This document shows, piece by piece, positions 36,845 through 47,532 of a DNA stretch of 64,000 nucleotides (positions are counted from its first letter, which is position 1; each line of letters begins with the position of its first letter). The stretch lies in contig NC_091123.1 in assembly GCF_040183065.1 (NCBI RefSeq), forward strand, positions 108,350,821 to 108,414,820, written 5' to 3'. Both the position numbers and the translations under genes were made by a program. The notes below the pieces were generated by a model. The model did no database searches, had not been told where the DNA came from, and was given only the letters and a program-made list of their open reading frames with translations. The DNA comes from Periplaneta americana. Taxonomy: Eukaryota > Arthropoda > Insecta > Blattodea > Blattidae.

Positions 36845-37062
36845 TATAAAAGAGTACCTTACGTACTGTAAATTCAATCTTCACTTCTACCAGATCCGAA
36901 AAGATAAAATTACTCAGACATGCTATCTACTGTCCGTCCAAGTGCTTATGTAGCAGGGTCGTAGGAAGGGGGCAAATCACATGACAGTTAATTACTTAAC
37001 GAAGCCCTTTTATTTAAGTTATTTTAAACAGTTGTATAATATTACGTAGATGTCCAATTCCT

Positions 37063-37380
37063 AACAGAAATTAATTTATTTCAATTAAACAGTGTTCATG
37101 GATTAGATAATTTTTATTTTAGTAGGTTATTTTACGACGCTTTATCAACAGCTTAGGTTATTTAGCGTCTGAATGAGATGAAGGTGATAATGCCGGTGAA
37201 ATGAGTCCGGGGTCCAGCACCGAAAGTTACCCTGCATTTGCTCATATTGGGTCGAGGGAAAACCCCGGAAAAAACCTCAACCAAGTAACTTGCCCCGACC
37301 GGGAATCGAACCCGGGCCACCTGGTTTCGCAGCCAGACGCGCTGACCGTTACTCCACAGGTGTGGACAACAGAAATTAAT
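37063..37380 (-). mobile_element. SINE family A with 13-bp TSD
   Basis: AACAGAAATTAAT at 37063-37075 and 37368-37380 flanks the element. The minus-strand body has an intact B box and core. Its 3' side is ~45 bp longer than the other copies, so an A/T-rich tail or read-through flank was carried along. Confidence 0.93.
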
Positions 37381-38098
37381 GTTTTCATAAAAGAGCTAAG
37401 ACAGTCCAGCCACTAGCCTTTACAGAGGGGCGAGAAGAAGCGAGTGAGGGAAACCAGGATGCGACGTAGGCAAACGGACGACAGTACCTGTACGAAAATA
37501 GAATTCAATATTGAAAGCTCTTTCGTCACTGGAAAACGCGAACATAATTCTGGAACGTACTATACTCACTAACTCAGTACTGCTTACTATGACCGCATAG
37601 GCGGTCTTGGTTCTGTGTGGAAAAGGTTGGAGGTTTACTAGTAGAGGGGGTGGGAGTGAAGTACATTAAAAATTCAGGTACAATAAAAATTGAAATAAAA
37701 ACAAAATGTTTCTGTATTTACAGTATATAAAGGCACCTTATATGCAATAAAAGGTAACTTTTTAACACGATTAGGCAAAACTAAACATTTTCAGGAATCA
37801 GTCCCTTTATTATCGGGAGCCATTACATTTTGCCCACATACGCAATGAGAAAACTGTTCGAGCTAAGATAAAGATATCTACTGAAGAATATTAAACAATA
37901 TTAAACATCTATGCAATGCAAACACACACTCTCAGAGACGTTCTGTGCTCTCCACTGAAGCTATGTAGTGACAATATCTTGAGATGCGCAACAAATGTAA
38001 CAATATTAATCTAAAAAGAACATTCGAATTTCTTCCTACAACCGCTTTTGCCCACTTTTGTTAACATTATGTACTAGTCGTAGTGACATAAAATAAAT
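37381..38098. other. Anonymous AT-rich DNA
   Basis: No feature recognised. Confidence 0.4.
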
Positions 38099-39085
38099 CG
38101 AAGTTTTAAGTGGAGACGAACAACATTGGCCTGCAAAAATTTAGTGAAAATCATATTTTTATATTTCAGCTACTATAAAAGCTGAATAAACAAAACTTTT
38201 CATGCTTAATATACATATACGAGTATATTACTTTATGAAACACTATTCAGAATATTAAAATAGCTAATAATTACCTTTAAAAATAATAACAAATTTGCAT
38301 AAATTTTTGCAAAACCTTAAGCATTTCCATAGTAAAATATACAATTAATTAAATATCTGCATGATTCTTTTACTGGAATGTTTTAAAGACCTAAATCAAC
38401 AACATAGGTCGCCCTCGGTAGCGCAGTTGGTATAGCGCTGGCCTTCTATGCTCGAAGTTGCGGGTTCGATCCTAACCGAGATCGATGGCATTTAAGTGTG
38501 TTCAAATGCGACAGGCTCATGTCAGTAGATTTACTGGCAAGTAAAAGAACTCCTGCGGGACAAACATTCCGGCACACCGGTGACGCTGATATAGCCTCTG
38601 CAGTTGCGAGCGACGTTAAATAAACCATAATTTATTATTTTTTTTCAACAACATAGTCTAAGATCTTTTGCCTATTCCTTCAGGAAATATAATTATTTTT
38701 CTTAATGAAAAATTTTAGACATTTTAACATGGAAGTTAACGATTAAGAAAAAAATAGTTCTTGAAAGAATAGGTAAAAGATCCTAGACTATGTTGTTTAT
38801 GTAGGTCTTTAAAACATTGCAGTAAAAGAATCATGTAGATATTTAATTAATTGTATATTTTATTATGTAAACGCTTTACGATTGTAAAAAAATATGAAAG
38901 TTTGATATTATTTTTACAGGTAATTATTAACTATTTTAATATTCTGAATAATGTTTTATAAAGTATAATGAATGCATATTACGCATGGAAATGTTCATTT
39001 ATCTTTTATAGTAGCTGAGATATAAAAAAATGAATTTAACTAAATTTTTGCAAGCCAATGGTGTACCTCTCCCCTTAAAAAACTT
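38099..39085. mobile_element. ~1-kb imperfect palindrome (foldback element) split by a SINE
   Basis: The left arm (38099-38407 plus 38657-38713) is the inverted counterpart of 38743-39085. Paired landmarks are TGCAAAAATTTAG near 38138 with its inverse near 39038, AGCTACTATAAAAG with CTTTTATAGTAGCT, and ACATAGTCTAAGATC with GATCCTAGACTATGT. The centre lies near 38715-38742. The arms start with AAGTTTTAAGTGGAGA-like termini. No coding sequence seen; superfamily unknown. Confidence 0.8.
38396..38656 (+). mobile_element. SINE family C with 12-bp TSD
   Basis: TCAACAACATAG at 38396-38407 and 38645-38656 flanks a 237-bp body. The head is CCTCGGTAGCGCAGTTGG (A box) with GGGTTCGATCC (B box). The body has ATGTCAGTAGATTTACTGGC and the 3' end GACGTTAAATAAACC. 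It sits in one arm of the 1-kb palindrome and the other arm lacks it, so it arrived later. Confidence 0.97.
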
Positions 39086-40085
39086 GAGCCCAATAAACAA
39101 TTTAGACACCATATAAACATTTTTAGTCCCTTTGGCAAAATGTGTCTGGAATTTGTCTACCTCTAGTTTTTACAATAAAAATGCATTAAGATACTTCAGA
39201 TTTAATTAGAGGTTACAATTAACAAATGGAAAAAGAAAAACAAATGTAAACACAAGGTTTAAATAAAACAAATTATGAGTGCGTGCTTTACGAGTCCCTA
39301 CACATTCCGATGAATGATTATACACATTTTAAGTGTTTCAAATGAAAAACTTCTGCTTTTTTTCTTATAAAATACCTGTTCTTCTTACCTAATGAAGTAC
39401 TGGTCACCAAATTCTTTTATTAGGACAGTGATCTCCAGGCACCTAGCTTTGTTTTGTTTTCGTATGTTCACTGAACAGTAGACCTGAACTATGTAGTAGG
39501 TTCGAGTGCCCTCCGATCTATACTTCACAAATACCTACACTGTTGCGGGTCGCTTGAAGGGTTTAGGTAACCAAACGCAAGACCCTACTGATGAGGTTCA
39601 AACTATTATTTGCTTTTACGTAGCTACGCATATATTCATTGGTAGAATATCTCTTTACCGTCTTGACAATTGCAGTAAATGTCTGTAACGCAATTCCTCC
39701 ATATACTGTATTGTAGGATAATGAAGAAAGATAACCGTAGCAAAGTATTCGGTTATTTATTTAGGACACACCGCATGTGATTCCTTTACTTAGTTACCCT
39801 ACGGCACTTCCCAATGCATTGGATCACCTTCTACAGAGATATGTATCTTAGTATACGTACTCATAATTTGCAGCCCTCCCGGTAATATAAGCCGACACTG
39901 CTGAACTTACACTCCGAAACAAAGAATTTTAATTTACAACAGTATTTGGGTATAGGGCTATTTAGTATCGAACGTACTAGATGTTATATTTTACATTGAA
40001 TTTTTTTCTTTGTAAAAATATATCACATGTTTATATGTATATTCCCTTTCTTTATGAGGTATATGGTAAAAAAATTCAGGAGTTT
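39086..40085. other. Anonymous AT-rich DNA
   Basis: No feature recognised. Confidence 0.4.
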
Positions 40086-40091
40086 GATGCA

Positions 40092-40171
<80 letters not shown>

Positions 40172-40677
40172 GGCTTTTAAAGAACCCGGAGGTTCATTGC
40201 CGCCCTCACATAAGCCCGCCATTGGTCCCTATCCTGAGCAAGATTAATCCAGCCTCTATCATCATATCCCACTTCCCTTAAATCCATTTTAATATTATCT
40301 TCCCATCTACGTCTCGGCCTCCCCAAAGGTCTTTTTCCCTCCGGCCTCCCAACTAACACTCTATATGCATTTCTGGATTCGCCCATACGTGCTACATGCC
40401 CTGCCCATTTCAAACGTCTGGATTTAATGTGCCTAATTATGTCAGGTGAAGAATACAATGCGTGCAATTCTGTATTGTGTAACTTTCTCCATTCTGCTGT
40501 AACTTCATCTCTCTTAGTCCCAAATATTTTCCTAAGCACCTTATTCACAAACACCCTTAACCTATGTTCCTATCTCAAAGTGAGAGTCCAAGTTTCACAA
40601 CCATACAGAACAACCGGTAATATAACTGTGTTATAAATTCTAACTTTCACATTTTTTGACAGCAGACTGGATGCATA
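40086..40677 (-). pseudogene. 5'-truncated LINE with (GTAA)n tail and 8-bp TSD
   Basis: The minus-strand frame 40554-40177 (125 residues) reads KVLRKIFGTKRDEVTAEWRK, HALYSSPDIIRHIKSRR and GKRPLGRPRRRWEDN. It is the same family as 18.3 kb and ends in a (GTAA)n tail (40093-40171 on the plus strand as TTAC). GATGCATA at 40086-40093 and 40670-40677 is the likely target duplication. Only the C-terminal domain is left, so it is inactive. Confidence 0.9.
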
Positions 40678-40726
40678 TATACAGTATATTTATATGTATA
40701 TTCATTTAATCTCTTTCTGCTGTAGG

Positions 40727-41067
40727 GATTACACGATAATGCCTGCAGAGGAGGAGATGATACTCTGGACCAGCCCTGCCCACTGGGTGGATTCAGCTCC
40801 CAGAGCATACAGCGAGAGACGGGGCAGTGCACGGAGCGTCAACTATTGGTGCCTTCCAGAGTCCGGCAAAATTTCTTTCAGGCCTACCCATACCCGTTTT
40901 ACTTCATGAATGGGCTAATGCATGGAATCGGTAGCCTGCCTTCAACTTTCCCTCACAAGCAGACAGGCAGTGTCGTTGCACGTGACGTCAAACAGTCCTA
41001 TAAAAACCCGAGAGGACTGTTGTATTTTGACGACCTGCGCCAGATTATGCTGCTTTCAGATGCATGA
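40727..41067 (+). other. GC-richer segment with exon-like and promoter-like signals
   Basis: A pyrimidine-rich TCTCTTTCTGCTGTAG ends at about 40726, like a splice acceptor. Open frames then run to 40909 and, in another frame, 40846-41067; neither has a known domain. TGACGTCA at 40983-40990 stands 8 bp before TATAAAA at 40999-41005, a CRE plus TATA arrangement. It could be an exon, a promoter or an old repeat; the sequence does not decide. Confidence 0.3.
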
Positions 41068-41388
41068 TACATATCAACCAAGTCATTCAAACCTGACAGG
41101 AAGCCTACAGATATAGACAAACTACTGAAAACTTAATTTGTTGTCTTCTGAAACGTACCTTTAATAAATACAAAGAAAACTATTTCTCGTTAACATAATA
41201 TCCATTAAATGCCAACAGTTTTTATAAATTACTTACACTTTCCTTTTCATCATAGTAATATAAATTTAATGCAAACCCTTCAAACTCTCAGCTTCATAAA
41301 TAAAAAGAAATCTGTCCCTCAGAAGTGAAATAGCAAATCAATATTATGAAGAACAAAAACTTTTTTTTTTTTACAATGCTGAGTAACT

Positions 41389-41507
41389 TTCGGTGCTGGA
41401 CCCCGGGCTCATTTCACCGGCATTATCACCTTCATCTCATTCAGACGCTAAATAACCTAAGCTGTTGATAAAGCGTCGTAAAATAACCTACTGAAATAAA
41501 TTTTACA
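41389..41507 (+). mobile_element. SINE family A, 3' half
   Basis: It runs from GAGTAACTTTCGGTGCTGGA to GCGTCGTAAAATAACC plus a tail, in plus orientation. The tRNA-like head and core are missing (5' truncation). Confidence 0.9.
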
Positions 41508-41622
41508 GGTCTTCGTGGGGATTTTAATTGTTGATAAGAAAAAAGTTAAAATGGAATATTTTTCTATAATAGTTGTTGATATTCATAATAATTGTTATCA
41601 ATATCTTTTCAACATATTTCCT

Positions 41623-41695
41623 TCTCCCTTCCCTTCCCTTCCCTTCCCTTCCCTTCCCTTCCCTTCCCTTCCCTTCCCTTCCCTTCCCTTCCCTA
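41623..41695. repeat. (CCCTT)n microsatellite
   Basis: About 14 pentamers, nearly pure, strongly strand-asymmetric (polypyrimidine). Confidence 0.95.
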
Positions 41696-41819
41696 GCCAA
41701 CTAGTCACAAATTGCGAAATGTTACTACTGTCTTTTGTTGAGTCAGATACACTTTGCAGGAATATGAAATGTGTAATATTGTCTTATTATTATCACCATT
41801 AAATCGAGAAAAAATTCGT

Positions 41820-41894
41820 TCCGGCACCGGGAATCGAACCCGGGACCTCTCAGCTCTGCGCGCTGAGGGCTCTTTCCAACTGAGCTATACCGGG
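41820..41894 (-). tRNA. tRNA-like unit 1 of locus 3 (GCA-like loop)
   Basis: Acceptor CCCGGTA/TGCCGGA 6 of 7, D stem GCTC/GAGC, anticodon hairpin CTCAGC-GCGCAGA-GCTGAG, B box GGTTCGATTCC. Position 33 is C, so it is not taken as a functional tRNA-Cys. Confidence 0.65.
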
Positions 41895-41940
41895 ATACGA
41901 TCCACGGTGCCGGTCGAACTCCTCTCATAGTGGATCGTGT

Positions 41941-42015
41941 CCCGGCATAGCTCAGTTGGAAAGAGGCCTCAGCGCGCAGAGCTGAAAGGTCCCGGGTTCG
42001 ATTCCCGGTGCCGGA
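41941..42015 (+). tRNA. tRNA-like unit 2 of locus 3
   Basis: Acceptor CCCGGCA/TGCCGGA 6 of 7, hairpin TCAGC-GCGCAGA-GCTGA, T stem and B box intact. The D stem has one change relative to unit 3 (GAGG for GAGC). Confidence 0.65.
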
Positions 42016-42278
42016 ACGAATTTTTCTCGATTTAATGGTGATACTACACATTGACTACTTCATAGTAGTCGTGTTAATATTCAGTGAGGATGGCGAGACC
42101 TCATATAATGAATATGTGATGTATTAAATGTTTATATTTATCACAAACTGTTGTTGAATTTAGCCATAAAGTCATTTAAATATGCTCCCCTGCATATTGA
42201 CTTACATAGGTTAAAATGCAGGAAGTAGGCCGTAAAACAGTACTATGAGAGGAGTTCGACCGGCACCGTGGATCGTGT

Positions 42279-42353
42279 CCCGGCATAGATCGGTTGGAAA
42301 GAGCCCTCAGCGCGCAGAGCTAAGAGGTCCCGGGTTCGATTCCCGGTGCCAGA
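42279..42353 (+). tRNA. tRNA-like unit 3 of locus 3
   Basis: Same unit as above with scattered changes: D box GATCGGTTGG instead of GCTCAGTTGG, and one unpaired position in the anticodon stem (TCAGC/GCTAA). The loop is GCGCAGA. Its trailer repeats that of unit 2 (CTACTTCATAGTAATCGTG). Confidence 0.6.
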
Positions 42354-42473
42354 ACGAATTTTCTCGATTCAATGGTGATAATACACATTGACTACTTCAT
42401 AGTAATCGTGTTAATATTCAATGAGGATGGCGAGACCTCATATAATGAATATGTGATGTATTGTCTTATTATT

Positions 42474-44132
42474 TTATGAATTCTATAGCACAATAAATTG
42501 TGAAACTGTATTTCTTTAATCAAGAATTAGGGCCTATCTGCCGTTATTTTTTGAGTTATATACTTACTTTGCAGAAAAATGAAATGTGTAATATTTATCT
42601 TATTATTTTATGAAATTCTGTAGTGCAATAAATTGTAAAACTATATTTCTTTAATCAAGAATTTTCTGTCGTGTTGGACCAGAAAGTAAGATTTTATGAA
42701 GTGACTAAATAGGCAACGAACAACTAGTAATGTTTCATCTTAACCAGCGCAGACTGGCTTCCGTGAATGCAAGTCACTCTACCTTATAATACGACCAAAC
42801 AAGCAGGCTTTATTGGGTTCCGCCTGGACTGGACTTAATTATAAAATCCGGGCTGAATGGGCCGGTCTTAAAAGTTAACTTGCTCTGTAGCTTCACCGGA
42901 ACACAAGCATGACGGCAGGCAGTTACGGGCGTGAGTCTTGTCTGATTTGCCGGTGTCTGAGTCTGAGAGTAGTATGTGGCGGATGTAGTACATTACAATC
43001 TACATCGTGTATACAGAGTGTAAGGGGTATAAGTGCCGTCCTTTTCACAGACATCAGGGACGGCCTACAGGATCAAAAATGACCTACAACATAGGGTCAA
43101 AACTTGATAGTTTTTCCAGAAAAAAAATATATTTCTTTTCTTATTTTATTTGCGTTATACTGCTTTTATCTTAGTAAAATTACGAAAACAATTACATCAG
43201 TAGATATATCTAGCAAACAGTTAATAAGTTATTAGTTTCAATAAATATTTGCGTGTTCTATTAAGTTTTCTTGAAATTAAATAATAATGCAAGCTTAAAT
43301 TTGTTAATATTCTGGCGTGAAAGACGTGGCATCATGTTCAGCAGGCAGTACGAGTCAGTTGAGTTCAAGCCCCCTGTCATAGGTCTACTGCCGAGCGGTT
43401 GGCAGTTTAGTACAGGTATTCGATAAACAACTTACAATGACATTCACAGTTTAGGAATATCACATGTTATTAATTTATGGAAAAAGTCGTCGTAATTCAA
43501 GTGAGGCAATAAGGATGTACCTCAAAGAAGGGTACCTAATCGGCGAACTTTTGTAGCAGTTTCAAACACGACTTGTGATTGAGTTTGCCACTACACTCAT
43601 CCTCGCGCACCCGTCGACTTGTTCTCTGCACCTGTGTCCCAAGAGCTAGTTCGGAGCAGCTCCCTTGGACAGGCCTGCTCTGAACTACACATGATAGACG
43701 CCGACACTTATGTGGGCATCTCCTAGACTAGGGTCAGCAGAGCTCAGGAGTCTCTGCAGGACAAAATATTAACGAAGAACAGCCATCCGTACCAGAGGCA
43801 GGATTCGAACCCACAAAACTTTTGAACGCACCGCCTAAGAGGAGCATATCTTAGACCACGTAATCACCCAGCTCGCCCTCAGTGACATCGAAATACAATA
43901 ATTTTGTGCCTTAATTCAATTAATTCATTTGCATATATTCTACATCCTAATTACGTAAAGAAGCAAAAGAAAATAATGTGTTACTGTCAATTTTTTAACA
44001 GAAAAACATGTTTCCAGAGTGTCTGATTGAAAGAAAGTGGCTTTCGGCATGCAGTCTATGTACGCTTCGCGGAAAAAAGAATATGCCGCCGACAATTTAT
44101 AAATTCCAGATACATCTCGACATCTTTTACAA
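42474..44132. other. Anonymous DNA with a paralogous empty site
   Basis: 42474-42530 and 42569-42664 are two copies of one ~95-bp sequence (TTTCTTTAATCAAGAATT at their ends). The first is split by locus 3. Near 43795-43880 a minus-strand tRNA-like head (GGGTTCGAATCCTGCC) suggests an old SINE fragment. Nothing else is recognised. Confidence 0.55.
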
Positions 44133-44697
44133 TACAGGTTGAACCGTAAGTAATGTCATTTATTTCAGGCGGTTAATCTTTGAAATACTTAAATCAAAAA
44201 CTTTTAATACAATTTTACTTTTTTTTTTTTTTTGCTTTTTTTGTTTTATATGAAACATTTCATAGCGTGTTTTGGGAAAGCCATTGATTTAATTCCCAAT
44301 ATACTGAGTCAGTTTAAGAGAGCAGTGTATTATGATAATATATGATTGAAAGGATTGTAGTTTTGTCTTTTAAATGCGCAGAAATTTGCTCTGAACAAAT
44401 ATAACTTTTCGTTCTGCAAAGGAATTTTACAAGCTCGGATTCAATTTTTACACATTTAAAGGATAAAACTAAAATTATTTCATTCATATCATAATACACT
44501 GTTCTCTTAAATTAACTGAGGATATTGATAATTAAATCAATAGCTTCCCCAAAACACGCTCTGAAATGTTTCATATAAAACAATTTTTATCTCGAAAAGG
44601 AAGCAAATCGAGCAAAATTGCATTAAGCTTTTTTGTTTGAAATATCTCAAAGAATAAACCACTGATATTAATGATATTACCTAAGGTTCACGCTATA
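44133..44697. mobile_element. Foldback DNA element, TACAGG-type, short copy
   Basis: The left end is TACAGGTTGAACCGTAAG and the right end, inverted, is TATAGCGTGAACCTTAGG. The inverted match continues for about 200 bp per arm (for example TTTTATATGAAACATTTC near 44241 against its inverse near 44562). It shares this sequence with 2401-3841. The central part (ATATAACTTTTCGTTCTGCA) matches the left arm of the long copy. No coding capacity. Confidence 0.8.
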
Positions 44698-44702
44698 TGC
44701 CC

Positions 44703-44979
44703 GAACTCTAGTAGCCGCCGCCGTAGCTCAGTCGGCTGACAATGAGACGCTTGTTGCTGATTCGGATTTTTACTACAATAACATAGTATATTCGATTCGC
44801 GGTTAGGCTGATTACGTGGTTGCGTTTTTTTTTTTTTTTTCGAGGTTTTACCTAACCGTAAGGCGAATGTCAGGTGTAATTTATGGCGAATTCTCTGCCT
44901 CATCTCACCAAATACCATCTGGCTAAATAACCTAGTAGTTGATACAACGTCGTTAAATAACCAAGTAAAAGAACTCTGG
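44703..44979 (+). mobile_element. SINE family B with 9-bp TSD
   Basis: GAACTCTAG at 44703-44711 and GAACTCTGG at 44971-44979 (one mismatch) flank the body. The head GCCGTAGCTCAGTCGGCTGA is intact. About 40 bp of extra sequence separates it from the degraded B box (TTCGATTCGCGG). A poly(T) run expands the core, and the end is GATACAACGTCGTTAAATAA. Confidence 0.88.
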
Positions 44980-45377
44980 CGAATAACAAACCTCCACCCC
45001 ATCCCAAGCAATACTCCTGCCTCTAAATAAAACGGTCTGTCTTTTCATTACGCTTGAAGATGGCAGACAACAACTCCTTCAATAAATCATTGCCCTGATC
45101 GTGTAGGTTATTCTCCATCGAGAGCAGCCAGAGTGATTGTAGTCTTGTGAAAATATTATTGCCCATCAATTTTTGCAAGACAGAACGAAGTTTATTAACA
45201 AATGCCACATAACATTTAAAATAAATCAATTAAAAACGAAAATAAAAAAATTATTTTACTCCACCGGAAGGCGAACTCACAACCTATGAAACGGAAAACA
45301 GACATCTCACTCCTACGAATGAACGAATGAATGAATTCTTAAGCATTAACGTCCCATGAGAATTCCTTATAAATGAG
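44980..45377. other. Anonymous AT-rich DNA
   Basis: No feature recognised. Confidence 0.4.
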
Positions 45378-45606
45378 CCGTTCGGAGCAGAAGTTGTGTA
45401 AGTCAAAAATGGGTAATGAGGTTTAAAGTAAAAATTCTGTAAAATACAGCGCAAAGTAGCAATTAATATGTCCTTCGTGCTATGCAGTGACTACTAATAG
45501 TTTAAATAAATTGAATATTAATTGCTACTTTGAGCTGTATTTTACAGAATGTTTACTTTAACCCTCATTACCCATTTTTGACTTCCACAACTTCTGCTCT
45601 CAACGG
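45378..45606. mobile_element. 229-bp foldback MITE
   Basis: The arms 45378-45465 and 45517-45606 are inverted copies with few differences; AAAAATGGGTAATGAGG near 45405 pairs with CCTCATTACCCATTTTT near 45562. The centre is ~50 bp of AT-rich sequence. No clear target duplication. Confidence 0.85.
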
Positions 45607-45873
45607 TCAAATGATGCTTCCATGGGTTCCAATGCGCTTAGGTCGCAAATGTAACCATTCTTTTGACCAAGTGAGTTTATGAAGATCCCCAGAAAAATCT
45701 TCAACCAAGACTCTTTTCGCAAGAGGGATTTTAACTCGGCCCCCTAATCAGAACGGTCACTACTCCACGACCATGAATGTTGTAAATCTACAGTATATTA
45801 TGAGTACGTTCAGTATCCGTTTCCGTGAAGTGCGGATGTTGAACATTTCTTCATTAGATTTGCAATTACTACA
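45607..45873. other. Decayed SINE-like stretch
   Basis: 45665-45775 holds a weak minus-strand SINE head and core (GTGGAGTAGTGACCG, then a lost B box). Too degraded to assign. Confidence 0.35.
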
Positions 45874-46063
45874 TTAGGGTACGTACACGTTGGAGGAACG
45901 ATAAACGATAAGAGAAATGACCTAACGACGCTTTGGTATTATCAAAGAATGAAGCGTTCATATAAGAGCAACGAGGACACGGGAAGCGAACATTTTGAAT
46001 TTTCAGTAGAAGATATTCTATACATCCACTTATAGTAAGAAGGTATATAGAAAATATCAGCTG

Positions 46064-47107
46064 CTATAGTTCCGTCGCTCTTATTTCCGGCAACCAATTA
46101 CGTTGCAGGTCGGCTACATTTAAACGTGTGCGTCTTGTGATTCGCTAATGATTACGTTATGCATTTCCTAAGGCTCGATAAATACTTAATGTAATCGCCC
46201 GCCATTTTGGCTCTTTCGTTGGCGTTCGCAGAAAGCACATGAGGACGTTATTTGCCGCTCAATTATTTGCTGAATTGCATTGTGTTTGATTTATTACCAT
46301 AGGAACTACGACATGATAATGTTTAACGGTGTGACAAATAGATTCCTTGTTTGATAGCTCGGCAATGGAAAAACAAAAATGGCGAACGTTACTACCTACC
46401 TAGACTTTATAGAGCCTTCACTTCCTAAGGGTAAAAACACGTTGGAGCAACGATAAAGGATAAAAGAAACGACCTAGCGGCGCTTTGGTATTATCAAAGA
46501 ATCAAGTGTTCATATCGGAGCAACGAGGACGCGGGAAGGGAACATTTTGATTTATCAGTAGAAGATATTCTATACATCCACTTTATGAAAGAAGATATAT
46601 AGGAAATATCAGCTTCTAAGTTCAAGGTTAATATAACTTAAATACGTACAAAATTAAACCCGTTTCTCATCCCAAAGGTAATATAAATTCGTTGTGTTGT
46701 GATTGGTTCCTGTGATCTCATAACATATGACGAATAAATACACAACTGATCAATATGACAATATCTACAATAATTAATTTAATATGCCGAAATAATAATA
46801 AATCGATTAATATTCGGATATATTGACAACCACCGGTAATTATACAGATTAATATTATCTTAATCAGAGATCATATAAACGACAAGAGCGAAGAAAATGG
46901 TACTTTTCTTTTTCGTCGCTTTTATCGTGTATCTTCGCTTTCATCGTTACTCCAATATGCACACCTCAATAACAATGCATGCATCAATTCTCCCTGATAT
47001 AGCATCGCTGCTTCTTTTATCGTTTATCGTCGCTCCAACTTGTACGTACCCTTAGACGTAAGCAAAGAGGAGGAGTCACGTCGGGAATAACAGCGTCACG
47101 ACTATAG
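46064..47107. mobile_element. Element E, inserted into A and carrying B
   Basis: Both ends read CTATAG, followed inward by imperfect inverted repeats: TCCGTCGCTCTTATTTCC on the left, and on the right, inverted, CGTGACGCTGTTATTCCC. About 21 of 28 end positions agree. CTATAG is self-complementary, so it may be part of the TIR or a target duplication. Without element B it would be about 420 bp and non-coding. Confidence 0.65.
46429..47051 (+). mobile_element. MITE B (GGGTACG family), inside element E
   Basis: Full-length 623-bp member: GGGTAAAAACACGTTGGAGC at the left and GTTGGAGCGACGATAAACG read inward from the right. It is flanked by TAA (46426-46428) and TTA (47052-47054). The interior is AT-rich with repeated GGAG(C/T)AACGA motifs near both ends. 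Confidence 0.85.
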
Positions 47108-47532
47108 GTTCAAGGTTAATATAACTTAAATACGTACAAAATTGAACCAGTTTCTCATCCCCAAGCTAGTATAAATGCATTGTGATGTAATTGGTTCTTG
47201 TGATCACATAACGTATCACGAATAAATACACAACTGATCAATTTGTCAATATCCATGGTAATTAAATCAACATGCTGAAACAATAATAAATCGATTAATA
47301 TTCGGTTATATTGATAACCACCGGTAATTATACAGGTTAATATTATCTTAATCAGAGCTCATATGAACGACAAGAGTGAAGAAAATGGAATTTTTCTTTT
47401 TATCGCTTTTGTTGTGAATCTTCGCTTTTATCGTTACTCCAATATGCACACCTCAATGACAATGCATGCTTCAATTCTCTCTGATATAGCACTGGTGCGT
47501 CTTTCATCGTTTATGATCGCTCCAACGTGTAA

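Larger units (their letters stand above)
41777..42473 (+). mobile_element. Inverted-dimer tRNA-like retroposon, locus 3 (three units)
   Basis: TATTGTCTTATTATT at 41777-41791 and 42459-42473 (15 bp, perfect) flanks a 667-bp insert. It holds a minus unit (41820-41894), a plus unit (41941-42015) with a ~100-bp trailer, then a second plus unit (42279-42353) with the same trailer. The first two form a palindrome of about 110-bp arms from 41791 to 42043. The upstream leader of the third unit (ACTATGAGAGGAGTTCGACC) is the inverse of the loop between the first two. An empty paralogous target lies at 42569-42664, confirming the ends. Confidence 0.9.
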
